Part shown: positions 10,866-24,129 of the stretch, in pieces
How positions within the stretch are numbered: position 1 is the stretch's first letter
Layout: each line of letters starts with the position of its first letter
NCBI GenBank assembly: GCA_028551475.1
Contig: CM052362.1
Location: 10,663,354 to 10,727,353 of the forward strand
Length of the DNA: 64,000 nt
Direction: 5' to 3'
From: Casuarina equisetifolia
Lineage: Eukaryota; Streptophyta; Magnoliopsida; Fagales; Casuarinaceae
The notes under the pieces: model-generated
Told to the model about the DNA's origin: nothing
Databases searched by the model: none
What the model saw: the letters and a program-made list of their open reading frames with translations, nothing else
Program-made: the position numbers and the translations under genes

Positions 10866-12135
10866 GAATGAAAGAATTATTCCTTAACTTTTAGGTTGAA
10901 CTTTGGTCTTTTTTACAAAAAGGTGTTATAGACTTTTATCTTTACCATATTATATTTTATCTTTTTCTAACTTACTCTTTAAAATATTTTTATCACCTCT
11001 TGACATTTAACTAAATTATTTTGTTGGAAAATTCTTCCCATATAAAACTTCAATTTCTTGGTCTTCAACAAATTTGGTTGTCTTTTATCAAATTTGAATT
11101 AAGGCTATTTTTTCAAGGTATTTTCTTACAAATTTGATATACTTTTTTTTTATATATTTTAACCAACAAAAAGTCATTGAAGAATTGATCTAACCAATGC
11201 TTTCTTTTTTAAGTCCATGTATTTTTTACTAAGCACTTTGGCAAATGGAGAATAATACCAACCATTGACATATATTGCGTTTTGTTTCATAACTTTGTTG
11301 ATATCATATCTTATTTATTGTGAAAGGATAGGAAGCGTTATTTCTTATCTTACCTTCTAGAGTTTATTTAGTATGAATTTTATTAATTGGATTTCTATTT
11401 ATAGAATACATAAGTATAAAAGTAGAAATAAAAAATGATTTTCCATAATTCTACTATCAGGTACATGTTTCCCTAATCCCCTCATATTGTTGACTAACTA
11501 ATTTAACTTTGTAAAACAAGTTACAACATTCTAACTATCATGCATCTTACACTAAAAAGTTCATATGATAGTTCCATATGTGATAGCTTTACTTTTGAAA
11601 AAGATTTTTCACTTTTGGAAATACTATTTCCTAATAGTTTACTTTCTTTTCAATAGAAAATTTCACTTCACCCTATAGTTTGGAAAAGTTATGTGTGTAA
11701 CAAAAGTACAATATTGAATATGCAATTTGTTATGGTGAAATTTAAATGAAAGGAATGCCTTTTTAACCTTTAAGGCAACTTTTGGGTTGTACTTTTTAGC
11801 CTTTTTACATGGTACTAGATCCTAGGATAAATATGCTCTGTCTTGTGCAACATTAAGCCTAATGTTACTTGACTTGTGGGAGTGTATGTGCAGATGAAAT
11901 ACTCCCTTAACTCTTGAGTTGTACTTTTGTGCCTTATAACATGGTACCATCTAAGGTTAAATCTACTTCAACACATGCAACCTTGAGCCTAATGGTGCTT
12001 GGCTTGTGAAAGCGTATGTGTAAAAGATGAAAGTCCTCCATGAGTATATAATCCCTTATAGTGAAGCTTAAATAAAGGAAATGCTCATATAACTCTTAAG
12101 TTAGCTTTTGGGTTGAGCTTTTAAGTCTTTTAATA
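10866..12135 (+). repeat. diverged repeat module, four copies
   Basis: A phrase of about 60 nt recurs at about 10866-10925, 11746-11812, 11897-11945 and 12072-12130. Each copy runs from AATGAAAGGAATGC-like sequence through AACTYTTAAGTT to TTTTGGGTTGWACTTTT. Two copies lie in longer units of about 150 nt (about 11750-11895 and 11897-12035), which also share GCAACMTTRAGCCTAATG and GCTTGTGRRAGYGTATGTG. No open frame; probably old tandemly duplicated non-coding DNA or an LTR relic. Confidence 0.55.
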
Positions 12136-13190
12136 AGTTATACAAACAAACAAACAAAGGGTTCCTAATTCTTCTATCATGCAAAGAACTAAAATATTGC
12201 TAAAAGTGAAAATAAGTAAAAATTGATGTTAAAATAGTTAGGAAGATAGTTTGTGGACAATTTATAAGCTTGTAAAATCATAATATTTTAGCATAATCTG
12301 TTGGCCTAATATTAATGAGCTCACTAATGTGGGTTGGTATTAATGAGCTTTAGTGGAACTCACTTATACGAGCTTATATGTATGGATTCAAAATTGGTTT
12401 AATGAAGTGGATTCCTAATCTTTAAATATAGATTGGTTAGCTAGGGGCTTAGATGGAATCAAGGTAGCCATAGTATGCCTTGATATGGTTACTATTGTTG
12501 GTATTGTTATGCACTTGCCGAAGATATGGCAAAAGAAGAGAGAAGAACAACATGCCTATCTTTTTAAAGCTATTTAAGGTTGAACTTGGTGTTCAAGATT
12601 GAGGTTCTCACTTGAAACCTAATTTTAATACTTTTTTTTCTTTAAAAAAAAAAAAGAAAAAAGAAAGTTAGCCAAATTCTTTTTTCAATGATTGATTCAA
12701 CCTCTGATAATTTAAAAAGAAAAAATAAAAAGAAAAAAAAATGCCTTGGTTAAGTTAAACCTAAGCTAAACAAATGGTTTCTAGGTCAAATTAGGTTGAC
12801 GAACTCATTTTCTACCTGTGGCTTTTCTCTGTTACTTTTCACACAATGTTTTTTTGACACACCCAACACCACTAAACGACATATCTACTCCCCACCATTT
12901 TATGGAGTATTGGTTCTCTCCACAGATCTAACAAACAAAAGTTAAAACTAGAATTTTTGTATTTACACTCTTAAGGGCACAACCTAAATCTCTCTTAGTT
13001 GATTTTTTTGACTAAATCTTATAGATTCCTACAATACAAAGATGAAAATCACACTATGGAGGACAGGAGAAGAAAATCATTGCCTTAATCTTCATTTTGA
13101 CCTCTATGTGTGCATTACATCAAGTTCATACAAAATAACCATTATTCCATTTAATGCTTGATGAAGAACAAATCTTAGGCCTAATTTAAG
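12136..13190. other. AT-rich spacer without recognised gene
   Basis: Includes A/T/G-rich simple stretches around 12625-12670 and 12710-12745. No coding or repeat boundary can be fixed. Confidence 0.35.
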
Positions 13191-13199
13191 AACCAACAT

Positions 13200-14331
13200 T
13201 CCAATAGTAGCTTGTTGAAACCAAAATCGTGATTCTTAAGTTCACAAAATCACTCAAGATCTCACTGCACATGCAAAGAAAATCAATCAACAAAGAGAAA
13301 TAAGAATCACGAGGTTTGGCATAATTTCCCTATCTTTAAAAGCAAATTCTTCACTATCATGGAAGAGTATTATAGCACATAAAAAAACCTAGCCATCTCA
13401 CAAAGAAGAAGTGATGTAGTAATCTTTTAAATAAACTTTGATGAAAAGGAGAATTGTAAGATAAATATGTTATGCATATTATCTCTCTTACAATGAATAC
13501 AAGGCCTTTCAAGTCCTTTATATATAATGACTATTGTTAAGCATATAACAAAAAGATTTTCTATGCGGTTATTAGAGATTTCTATAACTATAAGATTTGC
13601 ATGGTTATTCAAAGATTTCTATAACTACATGATTCTAGAGGTTGAAGCTATTTTAACCAACAATTAATTGGCTTTGTTGTCTAATGACTTTACTACACAA
13701 GCCTATGAGTCCTCATATTCATTTGGCATAACTTGTTGAGAATGTTTAATAATTACCTTCAAACTTAGTATTGGTACTAAAGTTTGTAATGAAATGATTG
13801 AAAGGGAAGCTTTAAGAATGGCTTTGAGAAAATATTTGCTATTTAATGGAATGAAGAGATATCTTTTGCAATTAGAGCTTTAATGGTTAATTGTAAGGTA
13901 GAAATATTATCATAGTATAGGGTGGTGGCCATGGGTTAAGGTATGTCAAGATCACACATTATGGCATAAATCTAATGGCCTCTGCCTCAACTGAGGATCA
14001 AGCAACGATGGGTTGTTGTTTAAAGCTATATGAAATATAGTTCTTAAAAAGAAGGAATACTAAAAAGTAGAATGATGAATACTATTACTTCCCCCCTAAG
14101 TTGGCATCACTAGAACTACTAAGATTTAATGTACAATGGGAGTGAAGCTGAAGACTATAATAAATAGTTCCTTGGGTATATTAGAGTATTCATTTGACAC
14201 TATAAAAATCTGCCATTGTAGGATTATTCATTGCTTGGCATAAACAATTGATGAAATAAAAGAGTTTAGGCCATGTCAATGTTAAATAATGTTACACCAT
14301 GATGCAACTATGGTACAAGGAGGGTTAAGAA
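13200..14331 (-). mobile_element. probable decayed LTR or retroelement flank
   Basis: The phrase ATCACGAGGTTTGGC near 13307 resembles the ACGGTGGTTCGGC phrase of the LTRs further right. On the minus strand a TATA-like TATATATAAAGG occurs near 13520. The segment is the pre-insertion host of the copia element and resumes at 23064. No ends or coding capacity were found, so the assignment is weak. Confidence 0.25.
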
Positions 14332-15937
14332 TGTTGGGTTTTATGGCTTAACAAGAAGGGGGGTTGAATTGTTCGAGATAAGAGTAAATCACTATTATTT
14401 TGGTATAAAATTAATTCAAGCATGTAAACAAGTCACACAAATAAAACCAGTACCAAGCAAGTAAATTTTAAACAAATGACACGTTAGTTCTAGATGGGAC
14501 AACAAGTTATCTTTAATTATTTCACAAGTATTTAGCAAATAAACTAGTTTACTAGTATCAAATAAATAATACAATAATTAACAGTAAACAACAAGAGATA
14601 TTCAAGTTAATAGAGAGTAAGGAAATAAACACCAGATTTACCACGGTGGTTCGGCACTCAATCCTTGAGTCCTACGTCAACCCTTTTCTCCTTCAATCCA
14701 ACTGATTGAAGTTTCCTTTACTCAAACTAAATTAGGAAAAAATGTTCTCCCTAATCCAAGCAATTCCCTCTCAAGGAATTCTTAAGCACAGTTATAGAAT
14801 ATGATTAAAAGATCACAGTTCAAATACAAATCCCAAATAATATGAAGGTTTGTGGGATATTGTAAACTAAAGGAGCTACTATGGTAGGAATATTATGACT
14901 CAAAGCTCCTATCATGAAATCCCTAAATTATAATAGATTAGGGTTTCGGATTCCTTCCAATGTTTATGTGCAATATATATTTTTAATGAAATTAGCATAT
15001 AAACAAAGTCATATAAGATACAATTGATGATAAATTCAAATAATAAACTATTTAATCACAATATCACTATGGTCTTGTATTTCACCGAAAGTGAATGAGA
15101 TTGAAAGATTGAAATAGATGAGCTCAATAAGTGATTCTTCAATAAAGGGAACTTCATATGTTTATTAGTGTCAAACCCTTCCCCATAGATTAGCTTTTCT
15201 TAAATGGGAAAAGTAGAGCTAGGGTTTTGAATGTTCAAACCTTAGAATGTAGCTTTCTTTCTGTTAGAACAACAAATCACCCTTCAAATCAACTTCACAT
15301 CTTCATTCTTAATCATAAATCTGACCGTTATAACACCAGTCTTCTTAAGAATCCTTCCATTGAGGACTCGATTGCCAGCGGCGCTGCTTCTCCGTCTCCC
15401 TCTCTTTTCAGTCAGCTTTTATTCATATCAGGGCATCGCGTGCAAGCAGCTTAAGAGAAAAGATGCCTAAATGAAACTGGCAGAGAGTAAGTATAATGAG
15501 CAGGCTAAGAGTGAATGTAATGAGCTGGCCAAAAGCATATATTATAAGTTCTTGGTAGAACCATAGTTTGCTCCAATAATAGTCTTGATTTAGTAAAGTA
15601 ATTTTTGCTAGAATCAATTACTTCATACCTTCATCCAAGCAAAAGCAAGTATCATTTTTTCTCAAACATAATATATGACACATTTAACATCATTTAAATA
15701 AGGCTTTTTCTCAAGACATTATATAATGATATTAAATAAATCATTTCTTGAGAGCATTATGTAATAACATTATATCAAGAAATGTAGGAACCCAATTACT
15801 TTATAATATCATTGATTGATATTATAATTTGTACACCTTTTATTTCCTATGGTTTTCTTTTGCACTTATGAAAAACATATTTCAAGAAATATATTCACAA
15901 ATACATTTTGTCACAACAAAACCCTTATTTTTCAACA
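14332..15937 (-). repeat. 3' LTR of the SIRE-like element
   Basis: About 1.6 kb, TG...CA bounded (plus-strand ends TGTTGGG and TTCAACA), aligning along its length with 21440-23063. It carries the CCACGGTGGTTCGGC phrase (about 14641) and the 25-nt palindrome (15802-15826). Confidence 0.9.
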
Positions 15938-15952
15938 ATCTCCCCCTTTTTT
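15938..15952 (-). other. polypurine tract of the SIRE-like element
   Basis: Minus-strand AAAAAAGGGGGAGAT abuts the 3' LTR start (TGTTGAAAAA), where plus-strand DNA synthesis is primed. It fixes the LTR boundary. Confidence 0.8.
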
Positions 15953-16699
15953 ATGATGACAAAATTATCTCAATAGTATAGCACACAGTCCCCAAACAAC
16001 GAACATGTTTTTCAAGAAAATGTACATAACTATCATTGCAAAAGTTAATAAGAGATTAATTAGATTCATGATATTCACCATTCATGTGATTAGAGTTGAT
16101 ATCATATGATCAGCAAGCAAGTCTTATGCATGTTTCTAATATTTTGAACATCGTAGAACACACAAGTTTGCAAGCAGGGTGTTAGAGAGATATCCCACAT
16201 TTTGCACTTGTAAAGTCAGAAATGAGACTGAACATGTGCACACTATTCTCTCTCCCTTTTTGTCATAAGTAAAAAGATGAACCTACAAGTAATCAGGATA
16301 GAAGGTAAAAAATGACCAGCAGAAGGATAAAGTTAGAACACTAACCGAATGTGGCTGGATTAGAAATAGAGCAGCTACCCCTAAAATTGAGCAGGTGGTT
16401 TGAATAATAAAAGAACATAAATATTGCAATAACAAAGAATAGAAGGTTCAAATATTTTCAGGCACTAACATTCCAAGCTTTCTTTGAGGATCATAAAACC
16501 TTCCTTTAGATAAAGGTTTGGTTAGTATATTAGCAATTTGATGATCAATGCATACAAATTCAAGCACAACATCACCTTTTTGAACATGATCTCTAATGAA
16601 ATGATGTTTAATTTCTATATGTTTAGTTTTAGAGTGTTGTATAGGGTTCTTAGTGAGATTAATGGCACTGGTGTTGTCACATTTTAATGGAACTTTTTA

Positions 16700-16930
16700 T
16701 GATGATATACCATAATCTTCTAATTGTTGTTTCATTCATAAGATTTAAGCACAACTACTAGCACCAGCTATGTATTCGGCTTTAGTGGAGGAAAGAGCTA
16801 CACAATTTTGTTTCTTGGAGTGCCAAGAAACAAGCATGTTTTTGAGATAATGACATCCACCACTCGTACTCTTCCTATCTAATTTGTAGCTAGCATAATC
16901 TGAATAGCTAAAGGCATGCAAGTTCAAGGT
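16700..16930 (-). pseudogene. copia RNase H domain (defective)
   Basis: The frame at 16927-16745 contains SYSDYASYKLDRKSTSGG and SKKQNCVALSSTKAEYIAG, the standard RNase H block of copia pol. The surrounding frame is interrupted before and after, so the domain is a remnant. Confidence 0.85.
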
Positions 16931-17179
16931 TGTATCTCTAAGATACCAATTCCTAAAGAAACCGTGTCTTTAAGGTATCTAAAGATTCTTTTAATAGTGA
17001 CTAGGTTCTGTTCTTTAAGGTTAGATTGATACCTAGCTCATAAGCATACACTAAACATAATATCAGGTCTAGATGCAATCAAATATAGCAAAGAACCAAT
17101 CATTCCATGATATGATTTAGTGTCTACGCCAATTTAATTTTCATCATTTGATAATGATAAAGAAATGCTCATTGGTGTG

Positions 17180-17720
17180 TTCATTGGTTTAGAGTCATGC
17201 ATCTTATACTTCTTAAGCAATTCATTTATGTATTTTGTTTGACTTATAAAGGTTCATTTGTTTGTTTATTTGTTTGATTTGCAAACTAAGAAAGTATGTT
17301 AACTCACCCATCATATTCATTTCAAATTCACTTTGCATGCATGCAGCAAATTCTTCACATAGTGTAGAATTTGTAGAACTAAACACAATGTCATCAACAT
17401 ATATTTGAACAATTAAGATTTTTTTCTTTGTTCTTTATAAATAAAGTGTTGTCGACTTTCCCTTTCCTAAAACCATTATCAATTTAAAAAGTACTTAGTT
17501 TATCATACCATGCTCGTGGAGCTTGTTTTAAATGATATAAAGCTTTGGAAAGTTTAAAAACATAATTTGAATGAATTGGATCCTCAAATCCAAGTGGTTG
17601 TTCAACATATAATTCTTCCTTTACAATACCATTTAAAAATGCACTTTTAACATCCATTTGAAACAAAGTAAAGTTCATATAGCAAGCAAAGGCAAGCAAA
17701 ATTCTAATTGCTTCTAACCA
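17180..17720 (-). pseudogene. copia reverse transcriptase (defective)
   Basis: The frame at 17699-17484 contains QMDVKSAFLNG and LKQAPRAWYDKLS. After a frame change, the catalytic YVDD box is encoded at 17401-17390. The RT is therefore split across frames. The catalytic box is preserved, but no continuous protein can be made. Confidence 0.85.
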
Positions 17721-18241
17721 AGCTACCGGTGCAGATATTTCATCATAGTTAATTCCTTCTTCTTGACTATATCCTTGTGCTACAATTTGGCCTTATTTCT
17801 AGTAATAATGCCATTTTCATCTAGTTTATTTCTAAATACCCACTTTGTGCTTATAACCGGATGATCATTTGGTCTAGGAACTAGATTCTAGACCTTGCTT
17901 CTTTCAAACTGGTTTAATTCTTCTTACATAGCAAGAAACTAGTTTTCATCCTCAAGAGCCTCATCTACTTTCTTTGGCTCTACTTGGGATAAAAAGGCTT
18001 GATGTTCACAAGTATTGTGAACTTGGGACCTTGTACTAACTCTAACATTAGGATTTCCTATTATGTGATTTTGATCTACTTCACCTCTTACTCTAGGAAA
18101 GGAAGGATCCCTAGTTTCAAACTCTCCTTAAGCTTTAGCCCTATTTGGAACATTCTTAGAGATAATGTTCTCTTCAGTTTCTAGAGTATCTTGACAATCA
18201 TCCTCAAACTTAATATGAATTGACTCTTCTACAACTAGGGT

Positions 18242-19071
18242 TCATTTGTTGAACACCCTATATGCCTTGCTTGTATGAGAATATCCAAGAAAAATTGCTT
18301 CATCACTTTTGGAGTCAAACTTTCCAAGTGATTCTTTTCCATGATTTAAAACAAAACATTTGCTACCAAAAACATGAAAATATGAAATGTTTGGTTTTCT
18401 TTCAAAGAATATTTCAAAAGGTGTCTTTTTCAAAATCAGTCTTAATAGAGCACAATTTGAAATATAACTAGCTGTATTTATAACTTCTCCCTAAAAATGC
18501 TTAGGAAGATTATATTCACACATCATGGTCCTAGCCATTTTTTGAAGAGTTCTATTTTTCCTTTTAACAACACCATTTTGTTGTAGTGTTCTAAGAGCTG
18601 AAAAATTATGTGAAATGCCATTTTCTAAACAAAATTTTTCAAAGGTTGATTTTCAAATTCACCACCATGATCAGTTCTTATTCCTACAATTGAAAAATCT
18701 TTTTCCTTTTGAACCATTTTACAAAATTTAGCAAACTTCTCAAGTGTCTCATCCTTTCTAGCAAGTAAATATGTCCATGTGAATCTAGAGTAATCATCTA
18801 TAATGACTAAGACATAATATTTTCCATTTAAAGTTGTTCTCATAGGATTGAAAAGATCCATGTGTAGTATCTCTAATGGTCTAGATGTACTCATTACAAG
18901 CTTTGATTTGAAGCTACTTTGTGTATGTTTACCCTTAATGCATGCTTCACATAATCTATTGTAGTTAAACTCTAAAGATGGAAGACCTTTCACTAGGTTA
19001 TGCTTATACAATCTTTCTATTAAGCCTAGACCCATATGTCCTAGCTTTCTATGCCATAACCAAGCATCCAC
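18242..19071 (-). pseudogene. copia GAG-pre-integrase and integrase (defective)
   Basis: The frame at 19071-18625 has the zinc-binding HHCC region (LWHRKLGHMG then LCEACIKGK), followed by the integrase core with MDLFNP and a DDYSRFTW block. A second frame at 18433-18242 carries the downstream FHVFGSKCFV and FLGYSHTSKAYRVFN segments. Intervening stops show decay. Confidence 0.85.
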
Positions 19072-19407
19072 ATTTTATGCACAACAAAGCATGTTTGTTC
19101 AACATTCAATTCACTCAAATCAATCACATAGATGTTATCTTTTCTATTTCCAACAATCTTCATTTTATGTTCAACATGCTCAAAAAGGCAATTTTATTTT
19201 CCAAATTTTATCTTGAATCCTTTATCACATAATTGACTTATACTAAGTAGATTAAATTTCAGCTCATCTACAAATAAAACCTCAGATATAAGTAGGGTAT
19301 TAGGATTACCTATTGTTCCCATTCCTTTTATCCTTCCTTTGGAGTTATCTCCAAAAGACATCATACCTCCATTTTTCAACTTAAGTGTTGAGAAGAGCTA
19401 ATTCATC

Positions 19408-19448
19408 CTAGTCATGTGCCGAGAACAGCCACTGCCCAGAATCCACAT
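19408..19448 (-). pseudogene. copia aspartic protease active-site remnant
   Basis: In one frame the residues read MWILGSGCSRHMT. The family norm at this place is LDSGCSRHMT, so the catalytic Asp has become Gly (GGC for an expected GAC), and a stop follows three residues after HMT. The protease would be inactive even without the frame breaks. Confidence 0.65.
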
Positions 19449-19867
19449 GTTTTTGAGCTTTTTGTTTTTCACTTGTGCACTTATAACCTGCAGAAACAAA
19501 TTTGATCATTGAAGTGCTTGGTACCCTTTTTATTTTGAGTCTGTGAGTGTTAGTTAGACTTAGATTTTTGTCATTCATAGGCAGCCAAGGTTTCTTTACT
19601 TTGTAAGCCTTTTTAAGTCTGATGAGACATTTATCAAACATATGACCATTATAATTACAAAAAGAAGATTTACTATTATGTAGCAGAATTGAATATTCTT
19701 TTTCTTTAAAGAAATGAGTAAATAATTTAAATTTGTTATTCAATTTATATCCTAGTCCCGCTTTATCATATATACCTCTTTGAGAATTTAAAATCTTATC
19801 TAACATGACACTTCCTTTTATGAATTTCTTTAACAATAAATTATTCGCATCAAGTTTTGACTTCAAA

Positions 19868-21425
19868 TCACCCATTTTCCTTTTCTAGCTCAAGGACTCT
19901 ACTTTTAAGATTGTCAACATGTACATATGAGTTATTATCAACATGTATTTCAATATTAGAACATAGACTATTATCACAGGAAGTTTCTGTTTCTATGTTC
20001 ATATATTTAGATTTATTACGTTTTTCATATATATCACTCATGCATGCATCATACTTCACATATACATTTGCAGGGATACTAATGTTATCATGCACCAAAA
20101 TTGAAGTATTTTTCTGTTTAGTTTCATCTCTACATGTACCAATTAATATGCTTTGTTTATTTTGTACAGTAGTTAAAACATTTTGACTTTCATGATCAGC
20201 AATTCGAGCATTTTGATTGGCATATACAGAAGTCAAGATTTTCTATTTTTCATATTTTTTTTTTGCTTTTAGCTTTCTGTATTTATTCTTTTAATTTTTT
20301 TGCATACTCAACTAAGTTAGAGAAGGCAATTTCTAAACCAGTGTTTATATAAAGAAGTAGTTTAGAATCGCTTACCTCACTATTTTCTTCCTCAAGAGTT
20401 GTTGTTGCGGTTAGGCATAAGTGTGCAACTTCTTCTTGGGTTTTTTCATCAGATAAAGAGTTCTCCTCATCCCAAGCAGTAAGCATAGCTTTCTTTTTGT
20501 TCTTGCTGTTTCTCTTCTTGATCACTGGACAATCAATCTTGATGTGTCCTGGTTTTCTACATTCATAACACACATTATCCCTTGGTTCATTTGCTTCTTT
20601 CTTCCTAGTTTGCCCTATATTTTTACTTAATCCTCTTCTTAGAAATTTTCTAAACCTCCTAGCTATAAGAGCTACTTCATCATTTTTTGATTCTTCCTCT
20701 TTAACCTTTTCAACTTCCATTTTAAGTGCAAGTGGTCTTCTGTTTTCCTTCTCGTTCTCTCTTCTCTTAAGTTGCATTTCATGAGTTTTAAGATAGCCTA
20801 GCAAGACATCTAAGGTCAGCACATCTAGGTCATGAGCCTTTTCTATAACCATCTTCTTAGGATCCCAACTTTCGGGTAGGGATACTAGCATTTTTCTTAC
20901 CATTTCCTCATTTATGTAGGTTTTTCCTAACAATTTAAGTTTAGAAATGATTTCAATGAATCTACCAAACATGTCATTAATAGTTTCAGAATCTTTCATA
21001 ACAAACAATTCATAGTCATGTGTAGGCATAATGACTTTAGAAGACTTTACCTTTTTAGTTCCCTCATAAATGACTTCTAATTTATCCCAAATCTCTTTAT
21101 CGGTGAGGCAAGAGAACACTTTGTTATACTCATGTGCTCTAAGACCACTATAGATCATATTCATAAACTTAGCATTTAGCCCCATTACTTTAGCTTCATT
21201 TTTTATCCACTCATCAGTCACGGGTAATGTAATACCCTTCCTGATTACTTGCCAAGCTTTTGGATCTTGGCCTATTACAAAGACTTGTATTAATTGTTTC
21301 CAATGCTTAAAATTAATGCCATCAAACAAAGGAGGTTTATTAAATCTTGTAATAGCTAAACCTTTGTCAGAAGCTATAGTATGGATATACTCTGGGATGT
21401 CAATCCTCTTAATTAAAGAACCTGG
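19868..21425 (-). pseudogene. copia gag (UBN2-type with CCHC zinc knuckle)
   Basis: A frame open from about 21425 to 20283 encodes a capsid-like protein containing PPLFDGINFKHWKQ near the start and a zinc knuckle CYECRKPGHIKIDC (CX2CX4HX4C) near the C-terminal third. A second, coiled-coil-like frame (20236-19868) continues it. No ATG is visible at the expected start just after the PBS; the first Met in frame is at 21329. This is the best-preserved part of the element. Confidence 0.8.
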
Positions 21426-21439
21426 CTCTAGATGCCAAT
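21420..21439 (-). other. primer-binding site of the SIRE-like element
   Basis: Minus-strand TTGGCATCTAGAGCCAGG directly follows the 5' LTR end. It resembles the usual plant copia PBS complementary to initiator tRNA-Met (TGGTATCAGAGC) with changes. Confidence 0.65.
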
Positions 21440-23063
21440 TGTTAGGTTTTATGGCTTAACAAGAAAGGGGTTAAATTGTTTGATCCAAGAGTTAATCACT
21501 ATTATTTTGGTATAAAATTAATCCAAGTATGTAAACAAGTCACATAAATAAAACCAGTATCAAGCAAGAAAATTTTAAACAAATGACACGTTAGTTCTAG
21601 ATGGGACAACAAGTTATCTTCAGTTATTTCATAACTATTTAGCAAATAAACTAGTCAGCTAGTATCAAATAAATAATAGAATAATTAACAGTATACAACA
21701 AGAGATATTCAAGTCAATAGAGAGCAAGGAAATAAACACTAGATTTACCACGGTGGTTCGTCACCCAATCCTTGAGTCCTATGTCCACCTTCTTCTCCTT
21801 CAATCCAACCGATTAAAGTCTTCTTTACTTAAACCAGATTAGGAGAAAATGTTCTCCCTAATCTAAGCAATTCCCTCTCAAGGAATTCTTAAGCACAGTT
21901 ACAGAATATAATCAAAAGATCACAGTTCAAATACAAATCCCAAATAATATGAAGGTTTATGGGATATTGTAAACTAAAGGAGCTATTATGGTAGGAATAT
22001 TATGACTCAAAGCTCCTATCATGAAATCCCTAAATTATAACATATTAGGGTTTCATATTCCTTCTAATGTTTATATGCAATATATATTTTAAATGAAATT
22101 AGCACATAAATAAAGTCATATAAGATACAATTGATGATAAATTTGAATAATAAACTATTTAATCACAATATCACCGTGGTCTTGTATTTCACCAAAAGTG
22201 AATGAGATTGAGAGATTAAAGTAGATAAGCTCAATAAGTGATTCTTCAATCAAAGGGAACTTCATATGTTTGTCAATGTTAAAACCTTCTCCATAGATTA
22301 GCTCTTCTTAAATAGGAAAAGTAGAGCTAGGCTTTCGAATGTTCAAACCTCATAATGTAGCTTTCTTTTTGTTAGAACAGCAAATCACCCTTCAAATCAA
22401 CTTCACATCTTTATTCTTAATCACAAATCTGACCGTTCTAACACTGGTCTTCTTAGGAATCCTTCCGTTGAGGACTCGACCACCAGTGGCACTGCATCTC
22501 CGTCTTTCTCTCTTTTCAGTCGACTTTTGTTCATATTAGGGCATCGTGTGTAAGCAACTTAAGAGAGATGCTACCTAAATGAAATGGTGAGTTTCATTTA
22601 GTGATACACACTGGGCTACCTTATAAGCGGGCCATGAAGCAGGTCGAGAGTAACTATAATGAGCAGGCCAAAAGCATTATAAGCAAGCCGAGAGCATATT
22701 TTATAAGTTCTTGGTTTAGTAAGATAATTTTTACTAGAATCAATTACTTCATACCTTCATCCAAGCAAGAGCAAGTATCATTTTTTCTCAAACATAATAT
22801 ATTACACATTTAACATCATTTAAATAAGGCTTTTTCTCAAGACATTATATAATGATATTAAATAAATCATTTCTTGAAAGCATTATGTAATAACATTATA
22901 TCAAGAAATGTAGGAACTTGGTTACTTTATAATATCATTGATTGATATTATAATTTGTACATCTTTTACTTCCTATGATTTTCTTTTACACTTATGAAAA
23001 ACATATTTCAAGAAATATATTCACAAATAGATTTTGCCGTAACAAAACCCTTATTTTCCAACA
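21440..23063 (-). repeat. 5' LTR of the SIRE-like element
   Basis: About 1.6 kb, ends TGTTAGG and TTCCAACA on the plus strand, matching 14332-15937. It includes an extra segment at about 22590-22680 not present in the partner, and the same 25-nt palindrome (22928-22952). Confidence 0.9.
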
Positions 23064-23440
23064 AAGAGCACGATTAGAGTCTATTTTGATAATATGAGCT
23101 TTGATGACCATTGGAGTAGAAAGCAATTTAAAGCAATTTAAAAGCAATCATAGAAGCATGACAAAGCAAATTGTAGGAATGCTATTTTTTAGGGAGAAAA
23201 AGGTCATCTAGGAGATGCTTCACTTCCACAATAAGAAATGAAGCTTTCCAAATGATTTCATTGGAAATTCCCTACCTATACAAGACACAAGCTATTGCAC
23301 ATTAGAGGTGGAATTATTGGGGATGATTAAATCATCAATCTATAGTAAAAACCAAATAACTATTACATTGTGTATGAAAATAGAAAATGAAGGATCAAAT
23401 GTAAAGCAAAAGAAACCATATTCAAGTGGAAGTGTTAAGT
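23064..23440. other. right flank of the SIRE-like insertion, no gene
   Basis: Continuation of the interrupted 13.2-14.3 kb host sequence. It has a short AAAGCAATTT tandem near 23129-23155 and no coding signal. Confidence 0.35.
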
Positions 23441-23479
23441 TGGTTGAACCCAGCATAGGTGATGTAGATGCACTTAAGA

Positions 23480-24020
23480 CCTAATATTATAAGTTCCTCC
23501 ATCAAAGAGTTAAAGGTCCCTACTACAATCCAATAGTCCAAGAAGCCTAAACTTGAAGGGCATTCCAAAGATTCTTTAGGAATTCTTATTTGTCTTGGAT
23601 TTCCTTTATTATTATTTAGGATTTTCTTTAAATTGTTAGTCATTAATTTTCTAGGATTTTGTTTGGTTTAGTTTCCTTTTGTTTGGTTTTCCTTAACTAT
23701 TTGGAATTTTTATAATTGTCAAATCCCTTATTTGTTTGAGATTCTCTTAATTATTAAGATCCCTGATTTGTTTAGAATTTCCTTAATTTTTAGGAATTCT
23801 AATTTGTTAAGGTTCTTAGGGTTAGGTCTAGTTCCCATTTGAAAGAGCACAATTTTAGTTGTAAACATACTTGTTTTTCTACAAAGAATAGAAAACCCTA
23901 AGTTGTGTGTTTCAAATTTTGCTTCTTTTATCCAATTTTTGCCAAAGATTGGTGATAAAGCACCTTCTTGACTAGTAGCACTGCCTTTACATCTTGGAGC
24001 AATTACTTGGCATCTATCTT
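23480..24020 (+). repeat. probable 5' LTR of the gypsy element
   Basis: A T-rich region of repeated phrases (TTTAGGATTTTC, TTTGTTTGGTTT, TTATTTGTTTGAGATT) is followed by TTGGAGCAATTACTTGGCATC, where a tRNA-primed binding site would be expected. The position, just before gag, is the main support. No matching 3' copy was found. Confidence 0.4.
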
Positions 24021-24129
24021 TTGTTTTAGTTCTTCTTATTCTTGTTTTAGTTTTTTCGGTTGAGGCCTTGGCATAGGACTTGGTCCTTTAAGATCTAAAA
24101 GACATCAAATAGTTTCCCCTTCACCTCAT

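Larger units (their letters stand above)
14332..23063 (-). mobile_element. complete but defective Ty1-copia (SIRE-like) retrotransposon
   Basis: Full element of about 8.7 kb on the minus strand: 5' LTR (21440-23063), PBS, gag, protease, integrase, RT, RNase H, PPT, 3' LTR (14332-15937). The order PR-INT-RT-RH is diagnostic of Ty1-copia. Gag style and the MDVKSAFLNG and RKSTSGG segments suggest the SIRE/Maximus lineage. Flanks are AAGAA (14327-14331) and AAGAG (23064-23068), a 5-bp target-site duplication with one mismatch. Pol is broken by many stops and frameshifts, and the two LTRs differ by scattered substitutions and an indel near 22590-22680, so insertion is not recent. Confidence 0.9.
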
